Shown piece after piece: positions 49,718 through 59,328 of a DNA stretch of 64,000 nt (within the stretch, counting starts at the first letter, position 1; the number at the start of each line of letters is the position of its first letter). The position numbers and the translations under genes are program-made. The stretch comes from Kordiimonadaceae bacterium (GTDB lineage Bacteria; Pseudomonadota; Alphaproteobacteria; Sphingomonadales; Emcibacteraceae), in assembly GCA_024236295.1 (NCBI GenBank), contig JACKKT010000011.1, positions 1 to 64,000 on the forward strand, in the 5' to 3' direction. Below the pieces are notes generated by a model that saw nothing but the letters and a program-made list of their open reading frames with translations, was not told the DNA's origin and did no database searches.

Positions 49718-50390
49718 TATTATTGAACTTAAAGACATTTATAAAAGTTTTGATCAGGGAACCCAGCACCTTGAAATATTAAAGGGTATTTCCCTTTCCA
49801 TTACAAGTGGAGAAGTCGTAGCACTAGTCGGGGCGTCTGGCGCTGGTAAATCAACCCTGCTTCATATTATGGGACTGCTTGAGCGGGCCGATAGTGGTGA
49901 TGTGGTTATTTCGGGTATTCCAACCAAGGATTTAAATGATATCAAACGGACAAAAATTCGCCGTTTGGAAATCGGGTTCGTTTATCAGTTTCATAATCTG
50001 CTTCCTGAATTTACAGCGCTGGAAAATGTTATAATTCCTCAACTTATTGCCGGGTCTTCAAAGAAGGATGCAAATACACGTGCCGTAGAACTGCTTGAAA
50101 AAATGGGACTTGGGCAACGGCTGGAACACAGGCCGTCTGAACTTTCCGGCGGCGAACAGCAAAGAGTTGCAATAGCAAGGGGGCTGGCCAATCGCCCGCG
50201 CCTGATTTTGGCGGATGAGCCAACCGGCAATCTTGACGAAAAAACCGGAAATGATGTGATGGATATCCTTCTTAAACTTTCCAAGGACGAGGGAGTTTCT
50301 GCCTTAATTGCTACCCATAATAATGCCCTTGCCAAACGGATGGACCGGACCGTAATATTGAAAGAAGGCGTCATTCAGGATACTATCTAG
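49710..50390 (+). CDS. lolD: Lipoprotein-releasing ABC system ATPase
   Basis: 226-aa ATPase partner of the preceding permease. Walker A is GASGAGKST, the Q-loop lies in VYQFHNLLPEFTALENV (a LolD/MacB-type signature), the ABC signature is LSGGEQQRVAIARG and Walker B LILADEPTGNLDE. The eight-base overlap with lolC shows coupled translation. Confidence 0.95.
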   Translation: MSNIIELKDIYKSFDQGTQHLEILKGISLSITSGEVVALVGASGAGKSTLLHIMGLLERADSGDVVISGIPTKDLNDIKRTKIRRLEIGFVYQFHNLLPEFTALENVIIPQLIAGSSKKDANTRAVELLEKMGLGQRLEHRPSELSGGEQQRVAIARGLANRPRLILADEPTGNLDEKTGNDVMDILLKLSKDEGVSALIATHNNALAKRMDRTVILKEGVIQDTI

Positions 50391-50430
50391 CGCTTCTAAA
50401 GGGGCTATTTTCAAATAAAAAGGGGTAAAC

Positions 50431-50832
50431 ATGCTTGAGCTGGGTGATTTAAATTATTTGGCGATTATCATAGCGGCAATTGCAAAATTTCTTGTAGGGG
50501 GCTCATGGTTTTCAAAATTGTTATTTGGCAGATTATGGCTTAAGGTAACTGCCCTTAAGCCCGAAGAAATGGGGAATCCGCGTAATGCAATGATGATTGG
50601 TTTTGGTCTTTGTCTATTGGTGTCATTTTCATTTGCGGTTCTTTTGGCGATATTACAGATTGATCTGAAATCCAGTCTGGCCGTTGCAATCATAATTGCT
50701 ATAGGCATTTCGTCGGCACAAACGGGATTGTCATTTGCTTTTGAAAACAGGCCCTTGAAATTATTTTTAATTTATGCCGCGCAATCAGTTGTTGAATTTG
50801 TTACAGTCGTCTTAATTTTAAAACTGATGTGA
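50431..50832 (+). CDS. DUF1761-like membrane protein
   Basis: 133 aa with four predicted TM helices. The first helix region NYLAIIIAAIAKFLVGGSWFSKLLFGRLW matches the N-W/Y-L-A...G-W/S-W-(Y/F)-S...LFG-W pattern of DUF1761 proteins, and the third and fourth helices follow (about 83-100, 112-132). Function unknown. It lies alone between lolD (40-base gap) and dnaE (20-base gap), possibly co-transcribed with both. Confidence 0.75.
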   Translation: MLELGDLNYLAIIIAAIAKFLVGGSWFSKLLFGRLWLKVTALKPEEMGNPRNAMMIGFGLCLLVSFSFAVLLAILQIDLKSSLAVAIIIAIGISSAQTGLSFAFENRPLKLFLIYAAQSVVEFVTVVLILKLM

Positions 50833-50852
50833 AGATCGGAAAAACTGCATAA

Positions 50853-53800
50853 ATGCCCGATGATAAAACTTTTATCCACCTTAGAGTTCATTCAGCATAT
50901 TCTCTGGCTGAAGGTGCGGTCCACATTAAGGATCTGGTTAAGCATTGCGTCGGTAATAATATGCCAGCTGTTGCGATTACTGATACCAATAATATGTTTG
51001 GGGCTCTTGATGCTTCATTAAATCTGCCGGCCGGGGGCATTCAGCCAATCATTGGGGTGACACTGGCTATTCGTCATGGGGAAAGATCAGACAATCAACT
51101 TGTGAAAGCTCCGTCACCCGGATGGTTGGTGCTACTCGCGCAAACACAACGTGGATATGAAAATCTAATGGTTCTGGTCAGTAAAGCCCATTTGAAATCT
51201 GATCCAAGCGAAAGTCCGCAAATATCCATTTCTGACCTGGACGGTCACACTGAAGATGTCATTTGTCTTACCGGCGGTGTTAATGGCCCTGTTGGTAAAT
51301 TTTTACAGGATGGTGAAACTGGAAAAGCAGAAGAGTGCCTTAATTATCTGAATGGTCTTTTTCCCGGGCATCTTTATACGGAAATTGCCCGGCACGGCCA
51401 CAAAGTCGAAAATGACCTTGAGGAAACTTTTATAGAGCTCGCCTATAAATATGATATTCCACTGGTGGCGACCAATCAGGTCTTTTTCCCGACACGAAAA
51501 ATGTATCAGGCCCATGATGCACTGCTTTGTATTGCCGGGGGCAATTATGTTGATCAGACTGATCGGCGTAAGGAATCACCTGAAAATTATTTCAAGTCAT
51601 CAGCCGAAATGATTGAGCTTTTTAAAGACATTCCGGAAGCAATTGACAATACTATTGTCATTGCTCAAAGATGTGCCTTTAAAGTGCCGACAATTGATCC
51701 TATTTTGCCGAAATTCACCATTGAAGATACGATGGATGAAGCTGAGAGCCTGAAACTTATGGCGAAAGAAGGGCTTGATGAACGGCTTAACCACCATGTG
51801 TTTGATGGTGAGAAAGATCAGGAACTTGGAAAACCCTATTATGATCGTCTGGACTATGAACTTGATATTATCAACAAAATGGGTTTTCCCGGTTATTTTC
51901 TTATCGTTGCCGATTTTATTCAATGGTCAAAAGATCACGGCATTCCGGTCGGGCCGGGGCGGGGGTCCGGCGCAGGGTCCGTTGTGGCCTGGGCGCTTAA
52001 GATCACGGATCTGGACCCACTAAAATTCGGCCTACTGTTTGAGCGTTTTCTGAACCCGGAACGTATATCCATGCCTGACTTTGATATCGACTTTTGCCAG
52101 GACAAGCGCGAGCGGGTTATTAAATATGTGCAGGATAAATATGGCCACGACCAGGTCGCTCAAATTATTACTTTTGGTAAATTACAGGCACGTGCGGTGG
52201 TGCGTGATGTCGGGCGGGTTCTCCAGATGCCTTATATGCAGGTTGACAGGCTTTCAAAGCTTATTCCCAGCAATCCGGCAAACCCGATAACGCTTTCGGA
52301 AGCGATTGAAAGTGAAAAAAAACTGCGTGAGGAAATCAGCAGCGACCCAAATACATCGCACCTGATTGATATAGCACTTCAACTTGAAGGGTTATTTCGA
52401 CATGCTTCAACCCATGCCGCGGGCGTAGTTATTGGCGATCGGCCGCTTGATCAGCTGGTTCCGCTTTACCGGGACCCGCGTTCAGACATGCCGGTTACCC
52501 AGTTTAACATGAAATATGTTGAACAGGCAGGACTGGTGAAATTCGACTTTCTTGGACTAAAAACACTGACCGTGCTTAAAAAAGCACAGGAATTTATTGC
52601 GGCAAGAAATATCGAAATCGATTTGGAAAATGTCCCGCTTGATGACAAACCGTCATACGAGCTTATGTGCAGCGGCAAAACCACAGGTATATTCCAGCTT
52701 GAAAGTTCAGGAATGCAGAGCGTCTTGATCAACCTTAAACCTGATATGTTTGAAGACATAATCGCGGTGGTTGCTCTTTATCGGCCTGGGCCAATGGATA
52801 ATATTCCACGCTATATTGCCTGTAAACATGGGGATGAGGAACCGGACTATCTTCACCCATTGCTGGAAGATATCCTTACCGAAACCTACGGTGTGATCAT
52901 TTATCAGGAACAGGTAATGCAGATCGCCCAGATCCTGGCTGATTACACATTGGGGGATGCGGATATCCTTCGCCGGGCTATGGGCAAGAAAATTGCATCT
53001 GAAATGGATGCACAGCGGGCGCGCTTTCAGGAAGGTGCTGATAAGAAAGGCGTGGACCCGAAACAGGCCGCAACAATTTTTGATCAGGTTGCGAAATTTG
53101 CCGGTTATGGTTTTAATAAAAGCCACGCTGCTGCCTATGCACTTGTTTCCTATCATACGGCTTATTTAAAGGCCAATTACACGGTCGAGTTCATGGCGGC
53201 GATCATGACACTTGATCTGACCAATACCGATAAGCTTCACATTTTTAAGCAGGAACTTGGAAATCTTAATATTCCTGTGCTTCCACCGGATATTAATAAA
53301 TCCCGTGTGGAATTTTCAGCAGAGGTCATTGAAGGGGAGAAAGACCAGCAGAATATTGGCGGTGCCATGAGTGACGGAAAGCTCAGAGGCGTAAGATATG
53401 GCCTTGCCGGACTTAAAAACGTTGGTGTTGCTGCTATGGAAAGCCTGATTGCCGAGCGCGATAAAAATGGACCTTTTATGGATATATCAGATTTCTGTAA
53501 CCGTGTTGATACAAGGCAAATAAACAAGAGAGCTCTTGAAAATCTTATAAAAGCAGGGGCTTTTGACAGTCTTAACCCCAATCGTGCACAGCTTTATAGT
53601 GGCGTTGAGATGATCCTGCGGCAGATGAGCCTTGCCACTCAGGAACGAAATTCAAATCAGGTCAGCCTGTTTGGGGATCAGGTTGAAGTACAGTCGGTTA
53701 TTTTGGCGGATGTGAATGACTGGGACCTCATTGAAAGACTGAAATGTGAGCAGGAAGCGGTTGGCTTTTATCTGTCCGCTCACCCGCTAGATGCCTATTT

Positions 53801-54365
53801 AAATGTTCTTGCCCGACAAAAAGTGGTGCCTAGTTCGGAAATTGCAGAAAGGGCCGCAGGAAAGGGCGGGTTTATAAAACTTGCCGGTACCATTCAGGGT
53901 ATTAGGCGAATGAAATCAAAGAGCGGTAAGCCATATGCTTTCTTGAGTTTGTCTGACCCATCCGGCGGATTTGAAGTCACCCTTTTTTCTGAGCTTCTCG
54001 ATGCGGTGGATGATTTTCTTGTTAATGGTAATTCTGTTATTATCAGTGCGGAAGTGAAACATAGTGATGATGGTGCTTTAAGGATTACGGCACAGGGGCT
54101 TGAAACCATTGACAGTGTGGCAATGCGAACAGGGACGGGGCTTGATATTTACCTGAAAGACGCGAGTAATATTGAAGCCATTAAAGAAATCCTGAACAAC
54201 TGTAAAAATGGTCGTGGGAGAGTTACTTTCCGTATGAATATCAAACATGATGATTTCCCCGATTGTGATGTGGATGTTGAGCTTAAAGACCGTTACAAAA
54301 TTTCACCGGCAATCAGGAATGCTGTTGTATCCCTTAAAGGTGTTATTGATGCCAAAGAAATTTAA
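50853..54365 (+). CDS. dnaE: DNA polymerase III alpha subunit
   Basis: Replicative polymerase catalytic subunit, class C, 1170 aa. It starts with a PHP domain (FIHLRVHSAYSLAEGAVHI). The palm carries the catalytic pair in SMPDFDIDFCQDKRERVI and the upstream GPGRGSGAGSVVAW. The finger region has HASTHAAGVVIG and FDFLGLKTLTVL. A helix-hairpin-helix region and C-terminal OB fold (about 985-1075) follow. The start ATG lacks a strong Shine-Dalgarno. The stop TAA lies within a short tandem duplication. Confidence 0.97.
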   Translation: MPDDKTFIHLRVHSAYSLAEGAVHIKDLVKHCVGNNMPAVAITDTNNMFGALDASLNLPAGGIQPIIGVTLAIRHGERSDNQLVKAPSPGWLVLLAQTQRGYENLMVLVSKAHLKSDPSESPQISISDLDGHTEDVICLTGGVNGPVGKFLQDGETGKAEECLNYLNGLFPGHLYTEIARHGHKVENDLEETFIELAYKYDIPLVATNQVFFPTRKMYQAHDALLCIAGGNYVDQTDRRKESPENYFKSSAEMIELFKDIPEAIDNTIVIAQRCAFKVPTIDPILPKFTIEDTMDEAESLKLMAKEGLDERLNHHVFDGEKDQELGKPYYDRLDYELDIINKMGFPGYFLIVADFIQWSKDHGIPVGPGRGSGAGSVVAWALKITDLDPLKFGLLFERFLNPERISMPDFDIDFCQDKRERVIKYVQDKYGHDQVAQIITFGKLQARAVVRDVGRVLQMPYMQVDRLSKLIPSNPANPITLSEAIESEKKLREEISSDPNTSHLIDIALQLEGLFRHASTHAAGVVIGDRPLDQLVPLYRDPRSDMPVTQFNMKYVEQAGLVKFDFLGLKTLTVLKKAQEFIAARNIEIDLENVPLDDKPSYELMCSGKTTGIFQLESSGMQSVLINLKPDMFEDIIAVVALYRPGPMDNIPRYIACKHGDEEPDYLHPLLEDILTETYGVIIYQEQVMQIAQILADYTLGDADILRRAMGKKIASEMDAQRARFQEGADKKGVDPKQAATIFDQVAKFAGYGFNKSHAAAYALVSYHTAYLKANYTVEFMAAIMTLDLTNTDKLHIFKQELGNLNIPVLPPDINKSRVEFSAEVIEGEKDQQNIGGAMSDGKLRGVRYGLAGLKNVGVAAMESLIAERDKNGPFMDISDFCNRVDTRQINKRALENLIKAGAFDSLNPNRAQLYSGVEMILRQMSLATQERNSNQVSLFGDQVEVQSVILADVNDWDLIERLKCEQEAVGFYLSAHPLDAYLNVLARQKVVPSSEIAERAAGKGGFIKLAGTIQGIRRMKSKSGKPYAFLSLSDPSGGFEVTLFSELLDAVDDFLVNGNSVIISAEVKHSDDGALRITAQGLETIDSVAMRTGTGLDIYLKDASNIEAIKEILNNCKNGRGRVTFRMNIKHDDFPDCDVDVELKDRYKISPAIRNAVVSLKGVIDAKEI

Positions 54366-54383
54366 AGACTAAAGAAATTTAAA
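54354..54383 (+). repeat. Tandem 13-base direct repeat across the dnaE stop codon
   Basis: AAAGAAATTTAAA occurs at 54354-54366 and again at 54371-54383, separated by GACT. The first copy contains the dnaE stop TAA; the second ends with the first A of the NUDIX gene ATG. It looks like a recent small tandem duplication of the 3' end of dnaE. Confidence 0.7.
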
Positions 54384-55123
54384 TGAATGACAAATCTTCC
54401 ATCATTGATTCAGCATCTATTCTTGTTATTCGGGATAATGATGTAACAGGTAAATTGGAAGTATTAATGGTCAAGCGTCACCCTGATATTGGATTTGCCG
54501 GTGGTGCATATGTTTTTCCTGGTGGTAAGGTTGACCCGGATGATTTGACCCTATCTAGAGATATTCCATTTTACCCGGCGGGATATTCTGATTTTATTTA
54601 TACGGCCTTTAGGGAAGTATTTGAAGAATCGGGCCTGATAATAGGGAATGAGGGTGATGCTGTTGAATATAGAAACGCATTGCTTCAGGGGGAAATTGCC
54701 TTTTCTGAAATTATTAAGCAAGCAAATATAATCTTTAATCCAGATGATATTATTCCTTTTGCGCGCTGGGTGACACCAAGACAATATTTGAAAAGATTTG
54801 ATACACGGTTTTATCTGGCCAAAGCGCCGCAAGGTCAGCAGGTTATTCCTGATTTTAAGGAGATTATCGAAGCAAAATGGGTTGAGCCAATTGAATTCAT
54901 TGATCAATTTAGAAATGAAATTATGTTTCCTACATTAATGAATCTAAAACTATTGGGTCAGGCGTCCAAAGTTGATGAGGCATTAGATCAGGCGAGACGA
55001 CGAAAAATTATCAAGGTCGAGCCAAAATGGACCAATGGTATTCCATCGATAGATCCTCGTGCCGGATATGGCGAGCTTGATTATCATGGTCTTTATCAGG
55101 GCTTCAAAGGTGATAAGGTGTAA
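54383..55123 (+). CDS. NUDIX hydrolase, NUDT19-like
   Basis: 246 aa. The sequence [15 protein letters not shown] is followed, after an insertion of about 20 residues, by [14 protein letters not shown], giving the REVFEE core of the Nudix box. This split box with insertion is characteristic of the NUDT7/NUDT19 group, whose members hydrolyse CoA derivatives. [20 protein letters not shown] is another family segment. The substrate is not established here. No Shine-Dalgarno is seen before the ATG, which sits in the duplicated sequence. Confidence 0.85.
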   Translation: MNDKSSIIDSASILVIRDNDVTGKLEVLMVKRHPDIGFAGGAYVFPGGKVDPDDLTLSRDIPFYPAGYSDFIYTAFREVFEESGLIIGNEGDAVEYRNALLQGEIAFSEIIKQANIIFNPDDIIPFARWVTPRQYLKRFDTRFYLAKAPQGQQVIPDFKEIIEAKWVEPIEFIDQFRNEIMFPTLMNLKLLGQASKVDEALDQARRRKIIKVEPKWTNGIPSIDPRAGYGELDYHGLYQGFKGDKV

Positions 55124-55150
55124 TTTTTTGTCGGAATTTCAAGAAAACCC

Positions 55151-55179
55151 TTGATATCCGATGCTTCAGCGTGTATTAC
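55151..55179 (+). promoter_or_regulatory. Promoter of rpsB-tsf
   Basis: TTGATA (55151-55156), 17 bases, TATTAC (55174-55179). Transcription would begin near 55186, leaving a structured leader of about 108 bases before rpsB. Confidence 0.6.
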
Positions 55180-55194
55180 CCGCTTACTTTCACA

Positions 55195-55264
55195 TGCAGG
55201 TATTTGTTTATCCCCTACATATTGGGATCGACACACCGGTGTTCTAAGGAACTCAGCACCTGCA
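55195..55264 (+). ncRNA. Candidate structured 5' leader of rpsB (possible S2 autoregulatory element)
   Basis: TGCAGGT (55195-55201) is the exact complement of ACCTGCA (55258-55264) and can close a domain. Within it, ATCCC (55210-55214) pairs with GGGAT (55224-55228), and either ACACC/GGTGT (55233-55242) or GTTC/GAAC around TAAG (55241-55252) can form. It lies in the untranslated leader just after a good promoter. Ribosomal protein S2 regulates its own mRNA in other proteobacteria; a role here is inferred. Confidence 0.5.
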
Positions 55265-55293
55265 GAGGATTAACCGGAAAAGGAATTTTTAGA

Positions 55294-56112
55294 ATGGCAA
55301 TGCCTACATTTACTATGCGCGAGCTATTGGAAGCTGGCGTTCACTTTGGACATCAAAAGCACCGTTGGAACCCACGTATGGGTGATTATATTTTTGGTGT
55401 TAGAAATAAAGTTCATATTATCAACCTCTCAATCACTGTGCCGCTGTTGCATCGTGCCCTTGAGCAAATTCGCGACATTACAGCTGCGGGTGGTCGTGTA
55501 CTCTTTGTTGGTACTAAAAGACAGGCATCAGGACCAATTGCTGAAGCGGCAAAACGTTGTGGGCAATATTATGTCAATCATCGCTGGCTTGGTGGGATGC
55601 TGACAAACTGGGAAACAATTTCCAATTCGATAAAACGTCTTAATGAACTTGATGAAAAGCTTACAGGTGACCTTACAGGATTTACCAAAAAAGAAACGTT
55701 GCAAATGACACGTGAGCGCGACAAACTAGAACGCTCCCTTGGTGGTATTAAAGAAATGGGTGGTATTCCAAGCGCGATTTTCGTGATCGATACCAATAAA
55801 GAAGAGCTTGCTATTGCTGAAGGCAAAAAACTGGGTATTCCAGTGGTAGCTATTCTTGATACAAACTGTGATCCGGAAAATATTGATTTCCCGGTTCCAG
55901 GAAACGATGATGCGACCCGTGCCATTGATCTTTACTGCAATCTTGTTGCAGATGCTGTTCTTGAAGGTATCCAACAGGAACTTTCATCACAGGGCGTTGA
56001 TATTGGCGCAATGGAAGCACCGGTAGAAGAAATACCAGAAGTTGCTGAAGAAACGCCAGCTGAGGAAGAAGCCCCTGTTGCTGAAGAAACTAGCGAAGAG
56101 AAATCTTCTTAA
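55294..56112 (+). CDS. rpsB: 30S ribosomal protein S2
   Basis: Small-subunit protein. 272 aa from the ATG at 55294 ([20 protein letters not shown]), chosen for the AAGGA nine bases upstream and the conserved start; the frame stays open to 55171, but the extra 41 residues are leader sequence. It contains [19 protein letters not shown] and [24 protein letters not shown] segments. The last 40 residues form a Glu/Ala/Pro-rich acidic tail ([15 protein letters not shown]). tsf follows after 27 bases. Confidence 0.97.
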   Translation: MAMPTFTMRELLEAGVHFGHQKHRWNPRMGDYIFGVRNKVHIINLSITVPLLHRALEQIRDITAAGGRVLFVGTKRQASGPIAEAAKRCGQYYVNHRWLGGMLTNWETISNSIKRLNELDEKLTGDLTGFTKKETLQMTRERDKLERSLGGIKEMGGIPSAIFVIDTNKEELAIAEGKKLGIPVVAILDTNCDPENIDFPVPGNDDATRAIDLYCNLVADAVLEGIQQELSSQGVDIGAMEAPVEEIPEVAEETPAEEEAPVAEETSEEKSS

Positions 56113-56139
56113 TTTAGAATTTAAAACAAGGAAAGAATG

Positions 56140-57066
56140 ATGGCTCAAATTACTGCCGCTCTTGTTAAAGAACTGCGTGAAAAATCCGGCGCAGGCATGA
56201 TGGATTGCAAAAAAGCGCTTAGTGAAAATGATGGCGACATCGAAGCGTCAATGGATTGGCTGCGTCAAAAAGGAATTGCGAAAGCTGAGAAAAAATCAGG
56301 TCGTGTTGCAGCCGAAGGTCTTGTTGCAGTTGCTTCAAACGGAACCACTGCTGTTGCAGTTGAAGTGAACTCGGAAACAGACTTTGTTGCTCGTAACGAA
56401 AAATTCCAAACTTTGGTTAAAGGTGTAGCTGACGTAGCATTGGCCAATAACGGTGATTATGATGCAACAAAATCTGCGACATATCCAGGTGAAAGCCATA
56501 GTGTCGAAGCTGAAGTGACCGAAGCTGTTGGTACAATTGGTGAAAATATGAATTTCCGACGCTCAGCCGGACTTTCTGTCACAAACGGTGTGGTCTCAAC
56601 TTATATACATAATGCTGTTACTCCTGGTCTGGGTAAACTGGCCGTATTGGTGGCACTGGAATCTGATGCTGATCAAGTTGCGCTTGAAGCTCTTGGCAAG
56701 CAGCTTGCCATGCATGTTGCGGCGACAAACCCGCAATCAATGACAATTGAAGAATTGTCCGAAGAAGCTGTAGAACGTGAAAAAGCTATTCTCGTTGAGC
56801 AGGCCCGCGAATCTGGCAAACCTGATAACATTATCGAAAAAATGATTGGTGGCCGTATGAACAAATTCTTCCAGGAAGTAGTGTTTCTGGAACAGACATT
56901 TGTAATCGATGGAGAAACTAAAGTTAGCAAAGTCATTGAAAAAGCGGCCAAAGATGCTGGTTCTGATATTAAACTTACAGGATATGTAAGACTTGAGCTT
57001 GGTGAAGGCATCGAAAAAGAAGAAGGTGATTTTGCCGCTGAAGTAGCTGCTGCCGTTAGCAGTTAA
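56140..57066 (+). CDS. tsf: Elongation factor Ts
   Basis: Guanine-nucleotide exchange factor for EF-Tu, 308 aa. It begins [20 protein letters not shown] with the MMDCKKAL signature just after. The core contains [16 protein letters not shown]. Two adjacent ATGs exist (56137, 56140); the second is better spaced from AAGGA. Cotranscribed with rpsB. A strong hairpin lies shortly after the stop. Confidence 0.97.
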   Translation: MAQITAALVKELREKSGAGMMDCKKALSENDGDIEASMDWLRQKGIAKAEKKSGRVAAEGLVAVASNGTTAVAVEVNSETDFVARNEKFQTLVKGVADVALANNGDYDATKSATYPGESHSVEAEVTEAVGTIGENMNFRRSAGLSVTNGVVSTYIHNAVTPGLGKLAVLVALESDADQVALEALGKQLAMHVAATNPQSMTIEELSEEAVEREKAILVEQARESGKPDNIIEKMIGGRMNKFFQEVVFLEQTFVIDGETKVSKVIEKAAKDAGSDIKLTGYVRLELGEGIEKEEGDFAAEVAAAVSS

Positions 57067-57078
57067 TATTTTTATTTA

Positions 57079-57130
57079 TCGGGCTCATATACGGATTAAA
57101 GAGTAGTTTTTCCGTATTTGGGCCCGATTT
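57079..57130 (+). terminator. Hairpin after tsf, possible partial terminator
   Basis: TCGGGC (57079-57084) pairs with GCCCGA (57122-57127), and inside a 4x4 internal loop ATACGG (57089-57094) pairs with CCGTAT (57112-57117). Only TTT follows, so it may attenuate, terminate weakly, or stabilise the rpsB-tsf mRNA. Confidence 0.5.
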
Positions 57131-57222
57131 GTATCCATAGTCCAATTTTTTATAAAAACATAATGGACATATGATTAATTTGCGAGCAAAGTACTCAAGA
57201 TTAAAATAGGAGAGATTTTTTC

Positions 57223-57942
57223 ATGACAGAAGACCTTCAGTATAAACGTGTTTTGTTAAAATTATCAGGTGAAGCCCTAATGGGGGATCAGAATTACGGT
57301 ATTTCACCTAAAGTAGTAAAAAGAATTGCTGAAGAAGTTAAAACTGTCGTTGAAATGGGGACCCAAGTATGTCTTGTTGTTGGTGCTGGAAATATTTTCC
57401 GTGGTATGACGGGGGTAGCCAGCGGATTTGATCGCACTTCTGCCGATCATATGGGTATGTTGGCTACTGTTATGAACAGTCTGGCATTGCAGAATGCACT
57501 GGAACAGAACGGTGTAGATACCCGTGTTCAGTCTGCTTTTCCAATAGCATCTGTTTGTGAACCTTATATCAGAAGAAAAGCTATCCGGCATATGGAAAAG
57601 GGCCGTGTGGTTGTCTTTGCTGCGGGCACAGGAAATCCCTTTTTTACAACGGATAGTGCGGCCGCACTGAGAGCAGCTGAAATGAACTGTGATGCGATTT
57701 TGAAAGGAACCCAGGTTGACGGTGTTTATAGTGCCGATCCGAAACTTGATCCTAATGCAGTAAAATATGATACATTAAGTTATATGGATGTTTTGAAAAA
57801 TGATTTGAAGGTCATGGATGCTTCGGCAATTTCATTGGCGCGTGAGAATAATATACCCATTCTGGTATTTTCTATTCACGAACCAGGAAATTTTGCCAAA
57901 GTATTGCTTGGAAAAGGTCCTCATACTAAAATCTGTAATTAA
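57223..57942 (+). CDS. pyrH: Uridylate kinase
   Basis: Phosphorylates UMP to UDP; hexameric amino-acid-kinase fold. 239 aa. Key stretches are [38 protein letters not shown], and the acceptor-site [27 protein letters not shown] lies nine bases before the ATG. It starts 156 bases after tsf, with the hairpin between them; frr follows after 67 bases. Confidence 0.97.
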   Translation: MTEDLQYKRVLLKLSGEALMGDQNYGISPKVVKRIAEEVKTVVEMGTQVCLVVGAGNIFRGMTGVASGFDRTSADHMGMLATVMNSLALQNALEQNGVDTRVQSAFPIASVCEPYIRRKAIRHMEKGRVVVFAAGTGNPFFTTDSAAALRAAEMNCDAILKGTQVDGVYSADPKLDPNAVKYDTLSYMDVLKNDLKVMDASAISLARENNIPILVFSIHEPGNFAKVLLGKGPHTKICN

Positions 57943-58009
57943 AGCAGAGTTTGTTAATCTTGGGGCAATGATTTATAAATTATAAAAAATAATAAACAGG
58001 AGTGATATA

Positions 58010-58570
58010 ATGTCATCGGAACTGGACCTTGCGGACATTAAACGCAGGATGAATGGCGCAGTAGAAAATTTAAAAAGCGAATTTAAAGGCCTTAGAACAG
58101 GAAGAGCATCTGTAAACTTACTTGATCCGGTAGTTGTGGATGCATATGGTGCCCAAATGCCTATAAATCAGCTTGGTACAGTCTCAACACCGGAACCCAG
58201 AATGATCAGCGTACATGTTTGGGATAGGGGACTTGTTTCATCCGTTGAAAAAGCAATTCGTAATTCAGGTATAGGTCTTAATCCGATTGTTGATGGCGAT
58301 ACATTGCGTCTTCCTATTCCTGAACTTAATCAGGAGCGGCGGGTCGAGCTGACCAAGCTTGCCAGAAATTATTCGGAACAGTCTAAAGTGGCTGTAAGGA
58401 ACGTTCGCCGTGACGGCATGGAGACTGTTAAGCATATGGAAAAAGACGGTAATATCAGTCAGGATGAACAAAAGTCACTTGAAACGGATATACAGAAATT
58501 AACGGATGATGCTATTCACAGCATTGAAAAAATTACAGCAGCTAAAGAAGAAGAAATTATGCAGGTGTAA
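58010..58570 (+). CDS. frr: Ribosome recycling factor
   Basis: Splits post-termination ribosomes together with EF-G. 186 aa. Family segments are [20 protein letters not shown], the hinge region [13 protein letters not shown], and the C-terminal [23 protein letters not shown] lies seven bases before the ATG. uppS begins five bases after the stop. Confidence 0.97.
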   Translation: MSSELDLADIKRRMNGAVENLKSEFKGLRTGRASVNLLDPVVVDAYGAQMPINQLGTVSTPEPRMISVHVWDRGLVSSVEKAIRNSGIGLNPIVDGDTLRLPIPELNQERRVELTKLARNYSEQSKVAVRNVRRDGMETVKHMEKDGNISQDEQKSLETDIQKLTDDAIHSIEKITAAKEEEIMQV

Positions 58571-58575
58571 AAGCA

Positions 58576-59328
58576 ATGTTGCTTGTTAAGGATGACGATA
58601 AAGTGGCTGAAAATGAAAGCCGGGCAGAAAAGCGACTTTCTCATATTGCCATTATTATGGATGGTAATGGACGCTGGGCCAAATTACACCGTCTTCCCAA
58701 GTTTGCAGGGCACAAAAAAGGCGCAGATGCTGTTCGTGGTATTGTAGAAAAATGTGCAGATCTGGATATTGGATATCTTACCCTATATGCATTTTCTTCT
58801 GAAAACTGGAACAGGCCGATTGAAGAAGTGAACGACCTAATGGGGCTTCTTAAAATCTATCTGACCAAGGAAATTGATGAACTTCACAGAAAAAATATAC
58901 GCATCAGTTTTATTGGCAGTAGAAAACGCTTAAGCAAAAATCTTATTAGTCTGATTGAAGAGTCGGAAGAAAAGACAAAAAATAATAAGAAGCTTCGATT
59001 AACACTTGCACTGAACTATGGTGGCCAGGAAGAAATAGTTTGTGCTGCCAAAAATTTAGCCAGAAAAGTAAAGGAAGGCATTCTTGAAGTTGAAGATATT
59101 GATGAAAAGTTATTTTCTCAAAACCTTTATACCAATGATATGCCAGAACCGGACCTTATAATCCGTACCAGTGGAGAACAACGCCTCAGTAATTTCATGC
59201 TTTGGCAGGCGGCTTACGCAGAATTCGTATTTCAGAACGTATTATGGCCTGATTTTACTCAGGACAGCTTAATGAGCGCCATTGATGAATATTACAAAAG
59301 AGACAGGCGGTATGGTGCCAGACATTGA
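58576..59328 (+). CDS. uppS: Undecaprenyl diphosphate synthase (cis-prenyltransferase)
   Basis: Makes the C55 lipid carrier for peptidoglycan and other glycans. 250 aa. The diphosphate-binding IIMDGNGRWAK, the LYAFSSENWNRP segment and the C-terminal LIIRTSGEQRLSNFMLWQ with the conserved Arg and Ser are intact. An N-terminal extension of about 24 charged residues precedes the core; a later start is possible but unsupported. It overlaps cdsA by 17 bases. Confidence 0.96.
   Translation: MLLVKDDDKVAENESRAEKRLSHIAIIMDGNGRWAKLHRLPKFAGHKKGADAVRGIVEKCADLDIGYLTLYAFSSENWNRPIEEVNDLMGLLKIYLTKEIDELHRKNIRISFIGSRKRLSKNLISLIEESEEKTKNNKKLRLTLALNYGGQEEIVCAAKNLARKVKEGILEVEDIDEKLFSQNLYTNDMPEPDLIIRTSGEQRLSNFMLWQAAYAEFVFQNVLWPDFTQDSLMSAIDEYYKRDRRYGARH

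Noticed and set aside
55171..55293. 41-codon in-frame N-terminal extension of rpsB
   Set aside because: No homology to S2, contains the promoter and structured leader; the AAGGA-preceded ATG at 55294 matches known S2 starts.
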